Origin: Notospermus geniculatus
Lineage: Eukaryota; Nemertea; Pilidiophora; Heteronemertea; Lineidae
DNA length: 64,000 nucleotides
Direction of reading: 5' to 3'
NCBI GenBank assembly: GCA_002633025.1
Contig: NMRB01000225.1
Coordinates: 7,227 to 71,226 of the forward strand
Part shown: one piece after another, positions 25,101 to 36,300 of the stretch
Position numbering within the stretch: the stretch's first letter is position 1
Layout of the letters: each line of letters opens with the position of its first letter
Notes under the pieces: model-generated
Told to the model about the DNA's origin: nothing
Database searches by the model: none
Seen by the model: only the letters and a program-made list of their open reading frames with translations
Made by a program: the position numbers and the translations under genes

Positions 25101-25155
25101 AAAACCATTCATTTCAACTGTTGATTTTGACCTGAAAGTTTCGTCAACAGTGTGA
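7130..25155 (+). CDS. SLC6 sodium/chloride-dependent amino-acid transporter, copy A (glycine-transporter-like)
   Basis: Plasma-membrane neurotransmitter:sodium symporter of 12 membrane spans, about 686 residues. Exons: 7130-7168, 7812-8040, 8560-8691, 9041-9380, 9628-9760, 9989-10123, 19403-19518, 21507-21631, 23084-23196, 23556-23787, 24013-24113, 24449-24616, 24958-25155. Phases join and the total is divisible by three. TM1 carries [14 protein letters not shown]. Gly73 sits where monoamine transporters have Asp, which points to an amino-acid substrate. TM6 is [16 protein letters not shown] followed by KFHNNCYRD, close to GlyT/PROT. Extracellular loop 2 has the Cys pair STC...PAC and seven N-glycosylation sequons. 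TM8 has GLDTQ with Asp452, the expected Na2 ligand. Exon 7 is assigned to the acceptor at 19401-19402, because the acceptor used in copy B is missing here; this gives LLCRP in place of V at the TM6 start. Intron 6 is 9.3 kb. Transport of glycine itself is an inference. Confidence 0.9.
8171..8448. mobile_element. AT-rich fold-back element in intron 2 of copy A
   Basis: The left arm contains GGAAAATAAGAAGTGGGAA and TTTTTCAATTTCTC. The right arm carries their reverse complements, ending ACTTCTTATTTTCC. Short ORFs on the - strand here are fold-back artefacts. Copy B intron 2 lacks it. Confidence 0.7.
11306..11308. other. Assembly gap (3 N) after a poly-G run
   Basis: Three N bases follow 15 consecutive G. 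The break probably reflects a sequencing failure in the homopolymer. Confidence 0.95.
12163..12523. mobile_element. GGGCC-type MITE (GGGGCCGTATTCATAAAACG) in intron 6A
   Basis: The left end GGGGCCGTATTCATAAAACG is mirrored by the right end AGTTTTATGAATATGGACCC. A second inner inverted pair, CTTAAAGATAAT / ATTATCTTTAAG, is nested inside. No ORF. Confidence 0.8.
12766..13002. mobile_element. Fold-back MITE with GGACCACGGTAT ends
   Basis: The ends AAGGACCACGGTAT and ATACCGTGGTCCTT are inverted repeats, with an inner pair GTCCCTG / CAGGGAC. About 237 bp and more GC-rich than its surroundings. Confidence 0.75.
13464..13551. repeat. Four-unit tandem repeat, 22-bp period
   Basis: The unit AAAGTTTGTAAAATCTTGAT plus TC is repeated four times. 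Units 3 and 4 share the variant TAAATTC, so the array grew in at least two steps. Confidence 0.9.
16031..16301. other. Assembly gap (271 N) in intron 6A
   Basis: A run of N. It directly abuts a 110-bp block conserved in copy B, so part of that conserved region is missing from copy A. Apparent ORFs crossing it are meaningless. Confidence 0.98.
16302..16411 (+). other. Intronic block conserved with copy B (first of pair)
   Basis: 110 bp differ at only about three positions from 39792-39901 in intron 6 of copy B, although neighbouring intron sequence has diverged strongly. The block may be a constrained noncoding element, an unrecognised exon, or a gene-conversion tract. Confidence 0.6.
18370..18720. 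promoter_or_regulatory. Conserved intronic block with three GCCAYTAAA motifs, copy A
   Basis: This segment is nearly identical to 42245-42560 in copy B. It holds three spaced variants of one motif: CAGCCACTAAAATGGCAC, CGGCCACTAAATCAGGCGCA and CGGCCATTAAATGAAGGCAC, about 50-65 bp apart. Repeated motifs inside a conserved block suggest a regulatory element; no binding protein is assigned. Confidence 0.4.
19403..19518 (+). other. SLC6 copy A exon 7 with displaced splice acceptor
   Basis: Copy B starts this exon at TTGTCAG / GTCTGGGGTGATG. In copy A that acceptor and about 47 bp upstream are gone, leaving GCAGACCATGGGGTGATG. The AG at 19412-19413 would shift the frame to an early stop. The AG at 19401-19402 (TTTTGTGTTTTAG) reads in frame and adds LLCRP in place of V before [11 protein letters not shown]. 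Confidence 0.75.
19610..19640. repeat. Perfect 14-bp hairpin in intron 7 of copy A
   Basis: TTGTCAAAAAGAGG, TTT loop, CCTCTTTTTGACAA. The arms are perfect. No surrounding element ends were recognised. Confidence 0.8.
20267..20378. mobile_element. GGGCC-type MITE (GGGGCCTGTTTCATAAAGTG)
   Basis: 112 bp. The ends GGGGCCTGTTTCATAAAGTG and CACTTTATGAAACAGGCCCC are perfect inverted repeats. It belongs to the same broad family as the elements at 12163, 34573, 43778, 57208 and 57275. Confidence 0.88.
20464..21307. mobile_element. DNA transposon remnant with CAGGCTGTCAAGT ends, interrupted by a second element
   Basis: The terminal inverted repeats CAGGCTGTCAAGT / ACTTGACAGCCTG are flanked by a 6-bp direct repeat TCAAAG (20458-20463, 21308-21313). 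Both sub-terminal arms are made of TTCCTAAAATT-like words. The middle is occupied by the nested element at about 20676-21177. No transposase ORF survives. Confidence 0.75.
20676..21177. mobile_element. Nested element inside the CAGGCTGTCAAGT transposon
   Basis: It begins CAAGGGTGGATATAGAGG and ends TCCTGGATCCGCCACTG; these termini are imperfect inverted repeats. The interior is GC-rich near GCGCACGCGCTTCC. Insertion into the older element follows from the uninterrupted arms on each side. Confidence 0.55.
22535..22940. repeat. Direct duplication of a 169-bp intron segment
   Basis: Units 22535-22703 and 22772-22940 are about 93% identical, both starting GAATTGAACTT and ending GTGTAAGATTCATAG. 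They are separated by 68 bp in intron 8 of copy A. The spacer starts GGGCCATATTCATAAA, the end of a GGGCC-type MITE. Confidence 0.85.
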
Positions 25156-25437
25156 GAATATCTTGGCAATATGCTATATGATAATCAAGAACAAACTGTT
25201 GTCTGACCAAATTTGGTCACAGGACTTCTGTGTGTGTTTTTTCTGCAACAATCATTAATCTCAACAGTCCAAGATTCATAATTGCCAAGCAAAACTAATG
25301 GTACATTTTACAGACTTCCAAGCAACATACTGTCAGGTTGAACCCTCATGACCTCTGATGATTTCTTCCATGGACCTCTTAGTCTCCAGACCACTAAATA
25401 TCTAAATATACCTCTGAAACCACAGGGTCTATAGACC

Positions 25438-25662
25438 ATTCTCAGATTGACGTAAACGACAATGATCTGCACACTTCCGCCGAAATCTCAACCATAATCT
25501 CGGTCTGAAACTGAATGATGTGACGCAGACAAGCCCACGACAGTGACATTGCACCAGGGTGAACCATTGCTAAATCATGGATTGCGTCACGTTACCCGGT
25601 TTCAGATCAAGGTTCTGGTTGAGATTTCGGTGGAAGTACACAGATCTGCGAATTTGAGAATC
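25438..25662. mobile_element. Fold-back MITE with CCGAAATCTCAACC arms
   Basis: The left arm GATCTGCACACTTCCGCCGA and right arm TCGGTGGAAGTACACAGATC are inverted repeats, extended inward by AAATCTCAACC / GGTTGAGATTT. It lies 0.3 kb past the stop of copy A. Confidence 0.75.
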
Positions 25663-26192
25663 ATCTATTCCTTGTTATTTGGTGTCTTTAAACTTTCAAA
25701 GAAGGTTGACAACCTTTATTTTTGGTGCAGGTGTAACAGTTTACTATTCAAATGAGAAAGTTCACACTTGTGCATATCTCATCGAACTCAACAGAAAACA
25801 AGTCCACCGTTTTCTTCCATCATTTAGGTGGATAACTATAGTGTTCAGTTAGTGATGTCCATGTTCTACCTCAAAATATGCACTGGTCACCTTCAGGAAA
25901 GGCATATAGAGTTTGGAATCCTAATAGCTGGTGGATTAGTGAATGGAGCAAGAAATCTCACACAGACCTGGTACATCTAGTGATGTTGCGCTGGGGCAAC
26001 AAAAATGCAAGTCTTAGTATCTAAGATGACATAGGTTTTGTACTCATTTAGTATAGATTTCATAGATTTTGTGTAAATTTTCCGACTGTGAAGTGTTTAA
26101 TTTTGTGTTTGTGATTTACTTCACGTAAGACGTGTGATGTGAATGAACTAGGCTCAATAAATTGTATAGTAATTAGTGTGTCTGCATAGTGT

Positions 26193-26468
26193 AAAGGGGG
26201 TTTACAGGATTCAACTTGTTGGAAGTTGAAAGGTGTTGAACGTTGTTGAAAGCTGTTAACGCATCTAAACCCGCTTTCAACACCTTCCACAGCGTCTTTG
26301 AACAAGTTGCCAAATAGCTTCATGTTCCTATTTCTGGCAACTTGCTGAAAGACCCTGTTGAAAGGTACTGAAAGGGGGTTTAGACCCTTCAACAGCTTTC
26401 AACAACGTTCAACACCTTTCAACTTTCAAGACCTTTCAAAAAACTGTTGAATCGTGTAAACCCCCTTA
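26193..26468. mobile_element. MITE with AGGGGGTTTACA ends and TAA target duplication
   Basis: The termini AAAGGGGGTTTACAGGATTC and GAATCGTGTAAACCCCCTTA are inverted repeats, flanked by TAA. The corresponding site in copy B (near 51459) is empty and reads TAGTGGAAGGTGTTTG. This proves insertion in copy A after duplication and fits a PIF/Harbinger-like 3-bp TSD. Confidence 0.82.
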
Positions 26469-28278
26469 AGGTGTTTGCTATTATCACCGGAGTCGGGGGC
26501 TTCTTCAGTTTCATTCTGAGACGTGAAAATAAGTTTTTTGACACCATTTGTGCTTCTATATATCAACAAAGAATCTCCTACGTTTGGTGTGCTGGAATGC
26601 AGTTCAATGGTAAGTTAGCAGTTGGATGTAAATTCCTGGTTGAAAATCTCACAAAAAGTTGATTCCGAAAGGATTGGATTGTTTCATACTTGTGCATTTT
26701 GTCAATATGCTCTATCAATGCAAATACGAATACATTACCCAAAAGAGCTTCTTCCATTTCAACATGTGGCTTTTGTTTTCATATTCAATATATTGTTAAC
26801 TTACATGTACAACATTGTATGAACCATATCAGGGTTACCATTGTACAAGTATCATTCATATCATATGAACGCATTATAAAATAGTGTATTGTGCCATCGC
26901 AACAACTGCTTTGCCTTCAAAGCGACTTGAATCTCCAACCATCCTGGTGCCATCACCTTCAGGCTATAAATTCCTTGGTACATGTACAAATCCAAGGGAA
27001 ATATTACAGCCTCGTTCATCGCTCTGCCTTGTGGTTGTCAATCAATCACTTGGAAGTTATATTGACCAAGGATCCAGAGCTTTGTTTAAAAAGCTTCTCG
27101 TTTCCCCCTTGTGCATTTAGTAGTGGTCCAAAGGATTGGATTTATTCCCATCAATCAATCAATGCAATTTTTCTTGAACCAATTATAAATAATACTTGAA
27201 CTTAAAGCTTTGTTTTTGGCATGATATATGGATGATTTTGTCGAGCTGTGAGCGTCGCACATCCAGCTGATCTCACTGTTGTGATACTTTATTCTTGAGT
27301 AAGATTTTTTATGTATCTTTGTAAACATACTGGGCTTCTTGTCATGAACATACTGTTGAATTAAAATATTGATTATTATTGATAATCAAAACGATATCTT
27401 CTCAGTGGCTGTCCTTGAGTTGTGCAAATAGAACAAATGAAAATGGCCATAAAAAGCATTTTCTTCATCTCAATTTCTTTATTCCAACTTGGATATAACT
27501 TGACACACACCATTTAGTAGTGGAAAAAGTTAAAGAAAATATACATTGTACACCAACCAAGTCTGTCGACTTCCAAGTTTGCACAACAATAAAGTACAGT
27601 ACGTAGGCCTACTTATTTATGATATCTGAATGATTATTTATAAATTGATGAGACATTGATATATGCTCCTTGTTGTATTCTGGCTTTTCGACTTTGATGT
27701 CAAGAAAGGCCAGGATGGTTTTGATGATGGTGGGGACAAATTTAAAAAAACAAATGAAAAACATATATTGATATTTTCTCATGGGGTTTGAAACAAAGAG
27801 CCGAATTAAGATTTTCTCTTCAAATTTTGGTGCACTTTCTGAGTCTGTCCTTGAAAAACAGAGTTCCCATCCTCATCATGCCTTGTGTGATCCATATTGG
27901 ATCTTTATCATTTCATTTTGTTCAATGCCAATTGAAGGCAATGGAAAGTACAACCAAAAAAATCACGAAAACTTAGTCATATTTAATCTGTTATACTAAG
28001 AAAAAATGGCTCTGCACTACAGAGAGTGTGGCAGTGTTGTAAATAGCTGTGTATTGTGTTTAATCTGTGATTGATTGGAAGTGTTGAGTAGGCTCACGGC
28101 GTGAACTTTCAAACAGTAATTCACACAATTTGGCTCTTTTCTTTTTAACACAGCACAAGATTCTGTTCACTCCTGGTGGTGCAGGGTCACAAAAAATAAA
28201 TATTTTGTAACATGCCTTTTTGATGATCATCGCTGTCTGTGTGATAAGGATATTTTCCTTCTTTTTATTTTGCTTTGT

Positions 28279-28414
28279 ACAGGGTTCTTCCCCCGTAAAA
28301 AAGTCATAAAATATGAAAGTCTGAAAATAAGGCCTAAAAAAGTCATGAAATTTTGTGAACTGGTGTAAAAGNAGAAGTCATATATTTTTTCCTCGCTCAG
28401 GGGGAAGAACCCTG
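28279..28414. mobile_element. Small MITE with ACAGGGTTCTTCCCCC ends
   Basis: 136 bp. The ends ACAGGGTTCTTCCCCC and GGGGGAAGAACCCTGT are perfect 16-bp inverted repeats. Copy B lacks it at the equivalent position (near 53920). One N base lies inside at 28372. Confidence 0.85.
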
Positions 28415-28622
28415 TTGTAGTAGGGAACTTGCTTGGTCAGTCCTGTGGATTGAAGACCTTTGTATTTTTTTTAAAAATAATTGCGTTGGTATTTGTTATG
28501 TATTGAGTGTATTGTTTTGTATGTATGTTGTCGTGGCGTCAGTATCAGTGTTCACTTAGGAAATGTTATGTCATGATGGGCCTAATTTGGGTGGAAAAAA
28601 GCAGTATCCAGTAATGCGTGTA

Positions 28623-28969
28623 CAGTGGTGGCCAAAATTATTCGAACACTGGGTACCAGTACTGGTATATATAAGACATTGGGTCATATGAATAAAAATT
28701 AGAAAATGCTTTTACTTGAATTTTGCAGTACAAATGCATTAGGCAATGCTGTACAAATCTGAAGTAAAAGCATTCCCTAGTCTTTATTCATTTGACTCAA
28801 TGTCGTAGAAAGTCTGGTTTCCATTTTTCATTTCTAATAATTGAATAATTGGAAAAGGTGCATTACTCTGAGAAAAATAAAAAATTTTCGTTGGTACTTT
28901 TGATTGCCATTTCGATACAAACAACTGAAATGTCTATTACATCTATTCGAATAATTTTGGCCGTCATTG
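28623..28969. mobile_element. Tc1/mariner-like MITE in the 3' flank of copy A
   Basis: The ends CAGTGGTGGCCAAAATTATT and AATAATTTTGGCCGTCATTG are inverted repeats flanked by TA (28621-28622, 28970-28971). The empty site in copy B reads ACAGTTTTACTGG near 54131. No transposase ORF is present. Confidence 0.85.
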
Positions 28970-29889
28970 TAGTTTTACCAGTAAGACAAAAGAACTGTCA
29001 GTTACAACCTGTGAAAATGGCATACTGTACACTTTTCCACCGAAAGTGAGATCCATTGAACTTTTTTTGTTGGTGAAATACATGGACCTCATCCTAGGAT
29101 TCACATCAACTTGGGACAGAAACTTGTGCATTTTACTTGTGATGATTACAAGTTTTTGAACCTGTTGGTGTGGATGAAGAACAAATCCCATGGATTTCAT
29201 GCCTAGTCAGTGAACTCATTGCAGGGTTTTTAATCCCCCCTTGATGGGACCGGTGAACGTAAGCAATCAAAATCTTGACTTGCCCTGTTTTGATAACTGG
29301 CCTGTGGATGAATTTCAGTGTTGTGTGTTTCGATTATGGTGCTTTTACATGATCTTAGTAAAAAAGTTCCAGTTGGATCATAATGTAATCGTTCCTCTTC
29401 ATGATAAATGCCAATCACATTTTTTTGTGTTCTTAGATTTAGTGGTCAATGAAATTCAAGAATCATACCAGTACGGTACTGAATTAAGACTTAGATAAAA
29501 ATGTGGTAACAATACCGGTATGGCTTTTTCACTAAAAACTGATGCATACGGTATCGAACACCTCAGGTTTCTTTCTCCTATTTGGAACCTTTTAAAATGC
29601 CGGTATCAAGAAATCCAAAGTGAAACTTTTTGATTGCAGTGATCCAGAGTCTCCTGTGATGGACAAAGTAGTGAAATACTGCAGTTAAAGAATAAAGATC
29701 AAAATTGCAAGATGAAAACATGAATCAGTGCAAATTTGTTCTTATTTCCTTGGAAATAAAGGTTGAAAGCCCTTCGTTCAACCCAGGATTTCTTTTGGTG
29801 CTGAATGATATTTCTCAGCTTTGTCGATTGTCTTCGTTTCATTCTTGTTTACCCATTCATTGTGAACTACTTTCAATATTGTTTTGTAC

Positions 29890-29895
29890 AATAAA
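29890..29895 (+). terminator. Shared AATAAA near the end of the duplicated unit, copy A
   Basis: It lies in a block conserved with copy B (CAATAAAATTAAGTTGTTTGC against GAATAAAATAAGTTGTTTGC). It could be the distal poly(A) signal. Confidence 0.35.
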
Positions 29896-29920
29896 ATTAA
29901 GTTGTTTGCATGCCATTGAA

Positions 29921-30376
29921 TGAGTTTTCATTTAAAAACATCCGGTACGGTACCGTACCGGTACCAGTAACGTACTGGACTGCCGGCACTGGCCGCAGAG
30001 ATCGGGAACCAATATCGCGGGCATGCTGGAAGACTGTAAAAAATCACCCCCCCCCCCCAAGAAAAACTACTTCAAGGCTTTTCAACGCGGCGATGAAAAA
30101 AAATTCATATTCGGCCACAGAGAGTTAATTTGGCTCTCAACCAGATAAGGCAGTTTCAATCTCTGCCGCCTACACTCACATGGCGCTGCGGTGCTTCGTT
30201 CAGAGTGAGGCTCCACATGTATTAGCATAATAAATAATTAAATTATTAGTGCAGCTAAATCTCAAGCGCGGCGTGGCGTCTGAGATAGTGCGGAAAGAAA
30301 AGCTTTAAAAACCGTTATATAACTCATCATTCGAGGAAGGATCGATACATATTAATTAGTTGAATAGTTAAAGAAC
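29921..30376. other. Intergenic junction between SLC6 copies A and B
   Basis: No gene is seen. It includes a cluster of overlapping GGTACC/ACCGGT palindromes at about 29942-29965, a poly-C run near 30050, and the AT-rich block conserved upstream of both copies from about 30291. Confidence 0.6.
30302..30313 (+). promoter_or_regulatory. Conserved AT-rich block upstream of SLC6 copy B start
   Basis: GCTTTAAAAACC lies 75 bp before the ATG, matching the placement in copy A. It is a candidate core promoter or 5' UTR element. Confidence 0.3.
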
Positions 30377-33300
30377 ATGTCTGACGGTATTTCATCGAAA
30401 CAGGTGCTCATTGAGGTGAGTAAAAATCATTTTCTTAGTGATGTCTCCTGCTGCTGCTGCTTCAGAGCAGCGGATCGGATGCGCAAGCGCGAACGCGGGC
30501 CAAGGCCTACGCACGAGACCGAGTCATGCCTTGTCGCCTAATCCACTGATATCGTGGCTTGGGCCTTTGTATTATTTAAATAAACAGGCAGAATTCGATT
30601 CCACTGGCTCCGACAGTCGACATGAGGTGTGATTGCGTTTGAAAATGAAGTGATTGATTCATGAAAAACATCTACGTCTTGGTCTTGGGGAGTCGAGGAC
30701 CAACCTCGGTCCCAGTGCCAGTGTTCCACTTCTTCCCATCCCATGGCCAGATGGCCATGATGTCGTTCGTCGTGCAGACACGTCATGCCGGGAAGAAAAC
30801 CTGCCCATGGGAGTGAGGTTGGGAGAATGGATTGATGGTCTTCCCTAGACTGGTCCCCTGTCGTAGTTCTCGCTTCACTACTACGACAGGCATTTTGAAC
30901 GCCAACTCGGCATGTGATTGGTCAGCCAAACGTCATCAACGGTCGCGTAATGAGTCATATCTATTTTTAGAGACTCCCCGCAACGTTGAAAGTCTTTATT
31001 GCTCATTTGCATACGTGTGTCAGAAAACAGGCAAACATGGCGGACGCGGCCTGTCGTAGTAGTGGAGGAACGGAGCGATACGACAGGGGACCAGTCTAGG
31101 TCTTCCCATCCAACATGAATTCTCCACATCACTCCACCTGACCAGAAATGTTTTTCGACATTTACCGGCGCAGACAAAACATTGAATACACACTTTTTCC
31201 GTCCATGACGTTTGCAACACTGTCATCCACTTGAAAAAGGAGTTGTTGCAATCATCATTTCCATTTGGTCCTGGGATGGAAATGATGAATGCAACACTAT
31301 AAAATCCACTCTGATAATTGCAGCGTTGCAAACGTCATTAATCCAAAAGGACGGGAAAAGTGTCGCCAGTTAGCGTGGAACGCGGAACGTTCAATCATTC
31401 AGTCAGTAGGCCTACTGGTATCTTCTTTTTAAACTTAGGCCTAGTGTAGTGGTAGTGGTTCGCGTGCAGCGGGGAATGGAGTAACTGTGTGGGCCTTGAT
31501 AAAGATGGGCTAGACCTAATTGAGGAATTTCATGAATGTGTTTGCTTGAGATACAGATCTAGGCCAGTCCACTTTCTTGAAACAGTTTTTGCCTACAATT
31601 TTAGGAAAGTAAATTGATACTCTACTTCTGTCTTATTTTAGAGCCCAACCATTATGTTGAAACCGGACCAACAGAACAAGAGTTGTTTGAGTGGATCTTC
31701 CAGTACAACCTCTGGGAGTTCTAACTCAGTCAGTACAGAGAGTGGAGATGAAAATCATGAAAGAGGAAATTGGTCTGGGCGTTTAGATTTCTTCCTATCA
31801 TGCATTGGATATGCTGTTGGCTTGGGGAACATCTGGAGGTTTCCATATCTGTGTTACCGAAATGGTGGAGGTAATTATCTATCTACTGGTTCTTTTTCCA
31901 GTTGTTGAAATCATGAATAAAATCGCTTTATGTATTAGCCGCGATTAAAGAACCAAGTGGTCATTCATTGCAGTAGCGTTTGCACTTGCAGTGCTTTTGC
32001 TCAAATTGTAAATGACAAGATATTCCAGTACCATACTAGTACTACTTACTCATCACTCCTTTTTCCAGGTGCCTTTTTAGTGCCTTATTTGACATTCCTG
32101 TTCCTGTGCGGCATGCCGTTGTTCTTCCTTGAAGTTTCATTTGGACAGTTCTCCAGTCTTAGTCCAATATCTGCATGGAAAATCAGTCCAATATTTAAAG
32201 GTATGTCAAGCCTGTCTTGGGGATTGGGGACTCAATTTGACATTTGTCAACCAAAATCCTATAATAATTCTGAAGTTCTTTCTGAAATTTAAAAAGTACA
32301 ACGTGCATGACTTGACCGAGAATGAAATCACCTCATTAATAAATGCATGATTTCCATTTTAGGTGTTGGTTATGGTATGATTGTGGTATCCGGCGTTGTG
32401 TGTATCTACTACAACATTATCATAGCATGGACAGTGTATTTTCTATACAAGTCCTTCACATCAGTACTGCCTTGGAGCACGTGCGATAATGAGTGGAACA
32501 CACCAGCTTGCATTGTCAGGAACCGGAACCATTCCCTTGGTGCCAATGACACTGATGAAGGAATGTGGAACAACACTGCCGTAACAAGCATTGCTACAGT
32601 ACTGAATAGTACACTTGGAAATGGAACAAATATGAGTGCAACTGTTGCCACACAAGTTGGGAATTTCACCAAGAGGACGACGCCAAGTGAAGAATTTTGG
32701 CAGTATGTTCTTATACCTTGATCTGATATGTTCGTTCAAGCACATTGTCAATGTCAGCGATAGCAAGAAAATAGATAAAGCGAGCGACCTTATCTCTTTT
32801 TGGTGATAGCAAAAATAGATAAGCGAGCGATAACATCAGTCAATAACATTACTAAACTGAATGAAATGACAAAATCCCCTTTTGTACAGTTTATGTACAG
32901 TACAGGTCACAATTGACATCCCCACGGTTTCGCGTAAGTTACTCGTAAGTTATGCGTAACTCACGGCTTTGGTTTCGCGTAACTCACTGTGTAACTCGCC
33001 AAAATCGCGTAACTTGCCTCGTAAATCATTGTATAGCTAGCGAAATTCGCGTAACTCACCTTGTAAGTTACGCGTAACATAGCTCATGAGTTGTTGCGTA
33101 AGTTACGCGAATTTAGGGATGTCAATTGTGACCTGTACTGTAATTCAATCTTTCAACTTTGATGGACTAATTCTTGTATGCTGGAAGTACGGAAAATCTG
33201 AATGTGTGGCTGCGATTCCCGTTTCCACCTCAGTCATGTCAGTTTCAGATTTTGTTATTCATTATTCCAGACGCCACGTTCTTCAGATCACAGATGGTAT

Positions 33301-36300
33301 TGATGACATGGGGAAGATTCGTTGGGAGCTGCTGATCTGCCTCATCATCGCTTGGATTGCTGTGTTCCTCTGCCTCTTCAAAGGCATCAAATCTTCCGGA
33401 AAAGTAAGTACCCGGTAGGCCTACTCAGACAACATGAGGCTTCATTTTAAAAGCCTTGATGACAAGATGAAATTTTGAGGGTGTCTTTCTACTTTTCCAG
33501 GTTGTGTATGTGACTGCCACATTCCCCTACATAGTGCTGATCATTCTCCTGGTCCGAGGTGTCACGCTACCAGGTGCCATCAATGGTATAAAGTTCTACA
33601 TTATACCAGATTTTCAAAAATTGCTGAGTTTCCAGGTAGGACTAACGTAGCGTTGATTTTTGCATTGTCTTTCTTGCTTCACTTTGATCATTTGGTGCTA
33701 CGTACTAAAAATGTGATTTTCTAAGCTTTCTGACGGTGATGTGGTCACTTTCAAAGTGGGTTGTAATAATCTTATGGGAGATTACCATACAAGAGGGATT
33801 GAAAATTCCTCTTGAAGCAAACCAGCTGTTTTTAGGTGAAATAAATTGCTTTTGATGTGGGTGCTTTTGCCTTCAGCTCTGGACGCAATGCAGATTAAAA
33901 GTTCCTCAAAATTTAATCTGGTTCCTGTGCAATGAAGGATTTTCAACCCCTCAAAGTAAACCTGGATTGCTAAGTATTGTAAGGAGTGGTCTGTGTGTGT
34001 ATTGCGTACACAACTACCTAAGTCTCTCATTCATCACTTCTTTCCTGTCTTGATTCATGTTGATTGGAATATCAGAACAGAAGTTGTACTGATATTGACC
34101 TGTTGATAAACAATACAATACAAAACATTTTGTTGTTAGTTATGACAAAAAAAGCCTAATCTAAAAGTCTAGAGGGTGATTGTTGTACATCAGATTATAC
34201 AGGCCTCACCATAAGTTTCTAGATACATTGTGTATTGTACATTTCATCACAGATTGTGAAACCCTTCACCCTCTGCATGTTGTAGCATGTGGCAATTTGA
34301 GGAGTTGGAAACATTAAAGGGAGAGGACAAATAAAAATCAAGTGCTTCACAATCTACCAATGCTAACACACAAGTACATGTAGTTCATTTAATAAGTTGT
34401 ATGTATTGTGCTTAGACTAGAGCCTGGGTGTCCCAAATTTTGGTGATGAATAATGTAAATTATGGAAAGGAATTTATCCACATTGTCACTCATGCAGTTG
34501 GGTGACTGGTCACCATGATTGTATTGTATTGTAATTGATGTCATGGATCGTGACACTTGTTCTTAACATTAGGGGCCGTATTTCAGAACGTTCCTTAACA
34601 TTTTAAGGTCCACCTTAGATCTATTGTTCTCGATGGTTTTACAATAGACGTAAGGTCAACGTTAACGCTGAGGAACGTTCTAAAATACGAACCAATGTTT
34701 GGGGGAGGGATACCAAAGCATCCATCACAGTTCAGAAAGTGCCCTACATCTCCTTGATTCTGAGCTTGTTACCCTACTTTAATAGTTGGGCTGGCTTTCG
34801 CTCTTCATAAGGGTAAAGGAATTTATCTCATAAGGGCAAAGGAATTTATCCCATTATTATTCCTGAAAAGCCATTTAAGGAAACGGATTGACTTTCCATT
34901 TGAATTTGGTGTTTTTCTTGTCAAACCTTCCCATTTTCTTTTCACATAGTACGTGGCATCAACTTTGTTAATATTTATAAGAATACTGGATGTTGGACCT
35001 GCAATGCAAGTGTATATAAATTCAGATGATTGATCCCTATTCGTGGCTGTTGTGTGCAAAATGAAATCCATTCCAATAGAATGGTCTACATGTATCTCCA
35101 GTACAACACGTCGTGAATACATTTGTATGCCTGCGAATGTGACAAAATGTGGAGTAATGACAATAAGAAATCGGTTTTTATTTTGTACCGCAAATACGGG
35201 TATCTGCGACATTCAATGTAATAGAGGTTTCTTGTTCTCCATCAGGCATGAGGCCCTTTGTTCCAGTATTCTTCCGGTGAGTGGTAAACTTTTTTCAAAG
35301 ATTGGGGAAAATTTTAAATCGAGGACAAATGACATTTATTTCAATTTTAAAACCTTTTCACTCATGAGTGTGACAGTAAACTCAGCATAACAAGAAATTA
35401 TCTGGCAAAAGAAACAAAAAAACTTTGAATTGAAAACCATAGCACAAATTGAATAAGAAGTTTACCACTTCGTCATTTGAAATGTTTGATTAATGAGTTG
35501 ACTGCAGTTGTCATTGGTGATTATTTGCCACATTTTGCACTTCAAAAATGTCCACTTGGTAGCCACATTGTTCATGAAAATTTTGTACTCTGGTCTTGCA
35601 AATGCAAAGGTAATTATCCTGCAGAAGCCTCAAGCTCCTTTTTGTGAAAGTTTCACGTTCGAGAAGTAAGTTAAAAAATATGATTTGCAAGAGTATTTGC
35701 CTGACATCAAAAATAGATAATATCTATTTTTGCTGACATGAATGCAGAAAATGGACTATCATTATCAATCAAGGAGTATAAAGTTTACCCCTTGCCTGTA
35801 TGCAGACAAGAACGTGGCAAATTCTGATGACAGCCAAAGCAGGCACCTCCACAATGACTTTCCATTGCAGCATGCTATTATTCTTAATCTTATTCTATTT
35901 ATAAAATTACTTCTGTATTCAATTTATTATACATACTCATAGCATACTCACCTTACTGTATCATGTTTTACCTCTCTGTGTTTCAGGGTTCTCTCAGACG
36001 TAAGTGCTAAAAAAAATTCCCTGAATCATACTACAAGTTAGAAAATAAAAATCTATTGTGATAAATTTGAATTGATTAAGAACCTTTTAATACAACCCTC
36101 TCCCCCTTAAGAAGTTTGCAATTATAACAGTCTGTTGAGGCAATACACGTAGTTCTGAACTTGAGAAAGTTTAGTGAAAATACGTTAGGGCCTAGTACAT
36201 TAGTAGTGAAAATAGTTTATAAATGTCTGATTATGTAACAGATTAATCATTCCCATCCCATGGCATTTAACCATATCTTGACCCCATTTTGCTGTCTTGG

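Larger units (their letters stand above)
25156..29920 (+). other. Long 3' flank of SLC6 copy A, collinear with copy B
   Basis: No gene is seen. Segments align with 50126-55150 in order, ending in a shared block that carries AATAAA at 29890-29895. An earlier AATAAA lies at 26156-26161 (CTCAATAAATTG); copy B has CTCAATGAAGTG there. The stretch could be a very long 3' UTR or duplicated intergenic DNA. Confidence 0.55.

Noticed and set aside
30430-30540. GC-rich stretch in intron 1 of copy B as a separate CpG-island promoter
   Set aside because: It is short, lacks a clear initiator, and has no counterpart in copy A. Evidence is too thin.
32760-32850. CRISPR-like or regulatory repeat AAAATAGATAAGCGAGCGA
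   Set aside because: There are only two imperfect direct copies in a eukaryotic intron; it is a simple local duplication.
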